Below are positions 62,508 to 64,000 of a DNA stretch of 64,000 nucleotides, one piece after another. The stretch spans positions 186,001 to 250,000 of the forward strand of contig JABCZG010000004.1 in NCBI GenBank assembly GCA_013289835.1, written 5' to 3'. The notes under the pieces were generated by a model. That model saw nothing but the letters and a program-made list of their open reading frames with translations. It was not told the DNA's origin and searched no databases. Source of the DNA: Acidobacteriota bacterium (lineage in GTDB: Bacteria; Acidobacteriota; Terriglobia; Acidiferrales; UBA7541). The translations under genes were made by a program, and so were the position numbers. The first letter of the stretch is position 1. Each line of letters opens with the position of its first letter.

Positions 62508-64000
62508 ATGGACGTCTGTGTCGAAAGCGTATTCCCCACTCCCGCCATTGAAGCAATCAATCTGACTCCAGCAACCGCGGAAGAAAATGATCGCGCGGCA
62601 TCTTTCGACCCGCATCATGAGCATCAAGAGACGGGCGCGGAGCAAGAACCTGTAGCGCGGGGCTTCAGCCCCGCGGATTCGCCCGAATCAGGTGAGACGA
62701 GCGGCAGTTGTAGTGGCGGGTCTTTAGACCCGTCACCGAAGCCGGACGCGCCACAAACGGAACCGCCGGCAGAAAAAAACCCATGGTCCGCCTGGGCGTG
62801 GCTGGGACTTTGCAAAAACCGTACGGAAAAAAACCTCTCTTGTAGTGGCGCAGCTAGCTGCGCCACTACAAAGAGTGCCCCCATTCCCAACATCGTGCAC
62901 GTGGACGTGGACGCGTTTTTCGCGTCGGTGGAGCAGGTGCTGAATCCCAAGCTGCGCGGCAAGCCCATCCTGGTGGGGCGCGGCTGCGTGGCTTCGGCGA
63001 GCTACGAAGCGAAGTTCCTCGGCGTTCGAACGGCGATGGGCTTTCGCGAAGCGTTGCGCATTTGCCCGAAAGCCATCGTCGTGCCTGGTCAGTACGAGCA
63101 CTACGCTGATTTTGCCGAGCGCGTGCGGCGCATTCTGGAAACGTACACGCCGGCGGTCGAAACCGCGGCGCTGGATGATTTTTATCTCGACTTTGCCGGG
63201 ACGGAGCGGCTGTATCCAGATTTTCCGGGAACGCTGCGGCGCCTGCAAATGGAAATCTTGAAACGCACCGGCTTGAGCGTTTCCGTGGGCGCGGCGCGCA
63301 CGAAAGTCGTGGCATCCATCGCCTCGCGGCTGGAACGCCCGCGCGGGTTTCGCATCGTGGCTCACGGCGAAGAGGAATCGTTCCTGACGCCGCTGCCAGT
63401 GGAGAAATTATGTGGGATTGGCCATGTGCACGCCGGCACGCTGGCGGAACGCGGCATTGCGACCATCGGAGAATTGCGCCAGGTGCCGAAGCTCGCGCTG
63501 CAGGCGGCCTTCGGCGAAGTCATCGGCCAGCAGATTTGGGAGCGTGCCCGCGGGTTGGATGGCCGCGAAGTCCTGCTGCCTTCGACGCCGAAATCCGTTT
63601 CACGCGAAACGACCATCGAAGGCGGCACGATTGACACCGAGTTTCTCGGCGGCTTGACCGAATATTTGAGCGAACGCATCGGCTCGACCTTGCACGAATA
63701 CGGCAAGCAGGCGCGCACCATTGGCCTGCGTATTCGCTATGTTGACCATTTTTCGTCGCATCAAACGGTGCGACTCACGAAACCAACGAATGACGAGCGC
63801 GAATTGCTCGCCGCGGCAAAAGATCTCTTCGACAAATTATTCACGCGTCGCGTGGCCGTGCGGCTGGTGGGCGTCAACGTAACAAATCTCGAAGCCGACC
63901 GCCGGCAAAATGAATTGTTCGATACCAGCGCGAACCGCCGCTGGTATTTGAACCGCGGCCTCGATTCCGTCCGCGGCCGCTACGGCTGGAACGCCGTCTT
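62508..64000 (+). CDS. dinB: Y-family DNA polymerase IV-like protein (partial at right edge)
   Basis: An open frame from ATG 62508 (AGGAG upstream) to the window edge, about 497 codons and still open. Residues ~1-128 are an unusual Ala/Ser/Gly/Cys-rich extension that reads through three palindromes. The polymerase starts at 'IPNIVHVDVDAFFASVEQ', with the metal-binding Asp pair and the Phe steric gate. The second acidic site reads 'ALDDFYLDF', where DinB proteins usually have Asp-Glu (DEAYLD or DEVFLD). The thumb ('LCGIGHVHAGTLAERGIATIGELRQ') and little-finger start ('KSVSRETTIEGG') are present. A GTG at 62895 would give a normal-length DinB but has no SD. Family role: translesion synthesis, often SOS-induced; no LexA-type box was recognised. 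Confidence 0.9.
   Translation, partial: MDVCVESVFPTPAIEAINLTPATAEENDRAASFDPHHEHQETGAEQEPVARGFSPADSPESGETSGSCSGGSLDPSPKPDAPQTEPPAEKNPWSAWAWLGLCKNRTEKNLSCSGAASCATTKSAPIPNIVHVDVDAFFASVEQVLNPKLRGKPILVGRGCVASASYEAKFLGVRTAMGFREALRICPKAIVVPGQYEHYADFAERVRRILETYTPAVETAALDDFYLDFAGTERLYPDFPGTLRRLQMEILKRTGLSVSVGAARTKVVASIASRLERPRGFRIVAHGEEESFLTPLPVEKLCGIGHVHAGTLAERGIATIGELRQVPKLALQAAFGEVIGQQIWERARGLDGREVLLPSTPKSVSRETTIEGGTIDTEFLGGLTEYLSERIGSTLHEYGKQARTIGLRIRYVDHFSSHQTVRLTKPTNDERELLAAAKDLFDKLFTRRVAVRLVGVNVTNLEADRRQNELFDTSANRRWYLNRGLDSVRGRYGWNAV
62656..62675. repeat. Palindrome inside the dinB extension (1)
   Basis: CGCGGGGCT-TC-AGCCCCGCG, a 9-bp perfect stem. It encodes ARGFSPAD in the DinB frame. Confidence 0.8.
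62714..62735. repeat. Palindrome inside the dinB extension (2)
   Basis: GGCGGGTCT-TT-AGACCCGTC, a 7-bp perfect stem extended by one G-T and two Watson-Crick pairs. It encodes SGGSLDPS in the DinB frame. Confidence 0.75.
62840..62871. repeat. REP-like palindrome, copy 2 (inside dinB)
   Basis: Same 32-bp palindrome as at 19184-19215 (31 of 32 identical; centre TA instead of TT). It encodes SCSGAASCATTK in the DinB frame, just before the polymerase domain. Confidence 0.85.

Overview
The window looks like chromosome of an acidobacterium (Acidobacteriota, probably the Terriglobia side). The base composition is GC-rich. The gene content is typical of that phylum: very large unpaired MacB-type permeases of the 'acidobacterial duplicated orphan permease' kind, one next to a PadR regulator; a Ser/Thr kinase fused to a WD40-like propeller; many small secreted proteins; and short dispersed palindromes. 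The phylum is inferred from gene families, since no marker gene was compared.

Layout. 0-7 kb: secreted TPR protein, MsrA, a frameshifted IS481-type element beside tRNA-Ser(GGA), two MacB-type permeases on the minus strand, tRNA-Gln(TTG) and a KTSC-domain protein. 7-21 kb is the most coherent block. A minus-strand aa3-type oxidase operon (subunits II, I, III, III-like, IV and a small CxxC protein) diverges from a plus-strand operon for a split cytochrome b/Rieske complex, an eight-heme membrane cytochrome c, a cupredoxin lipoprotein, a small membrane protein and a HEAT/biotinyl-like protein. Subunit II has a CuA site but no heme c domain, so the eight-heme cytochrome and the cupredoxin are the obvious candidates to carry electrons from the bc-type complex to the oxidase. 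21-35 kb: secreted proteins, a Crp-like regulator, ferredoxin, CopC/CopD, an RRM protein, a LuxR-type regulator with a coupled small ORF, a YeaQ-like protein and a putative membrane metalloprotease. 35-53 kb: VOC and SGNH proteins, receptor kinase, two orphan permeases, a hybrid histidine kinase behind the relic of its response regulator, an S41 protease, a Tat-exported FAD oxidoreductase and a frameshifted secreted protein. 53-64 kb: SDR, Pit phosphate transporter, protein methyltransferase, DUF4126, patatin fused to a barrel, paired Cys-rich small proteins, a mobile cassette and a DinB-type polymerase cut by the right edge.

The best-supported unusual item is a 739-bp cassette at 61477-62215. 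It has matching inverted ends and an exact 8-bp target duplication, carries a secreted-protein gene and no transposase, and sits in the T-tract of a terminator. A homologous end lies at 20718 before a different secreted-protein gene. Other notable items are the eight-heme cytochrome in the respiratory cluster, a DinB reading frame that runs through three REP-like palindromes, and a structured leader behind a near-consensus promoter upstream of dinB. No CRISPR array or rRNA was seen.
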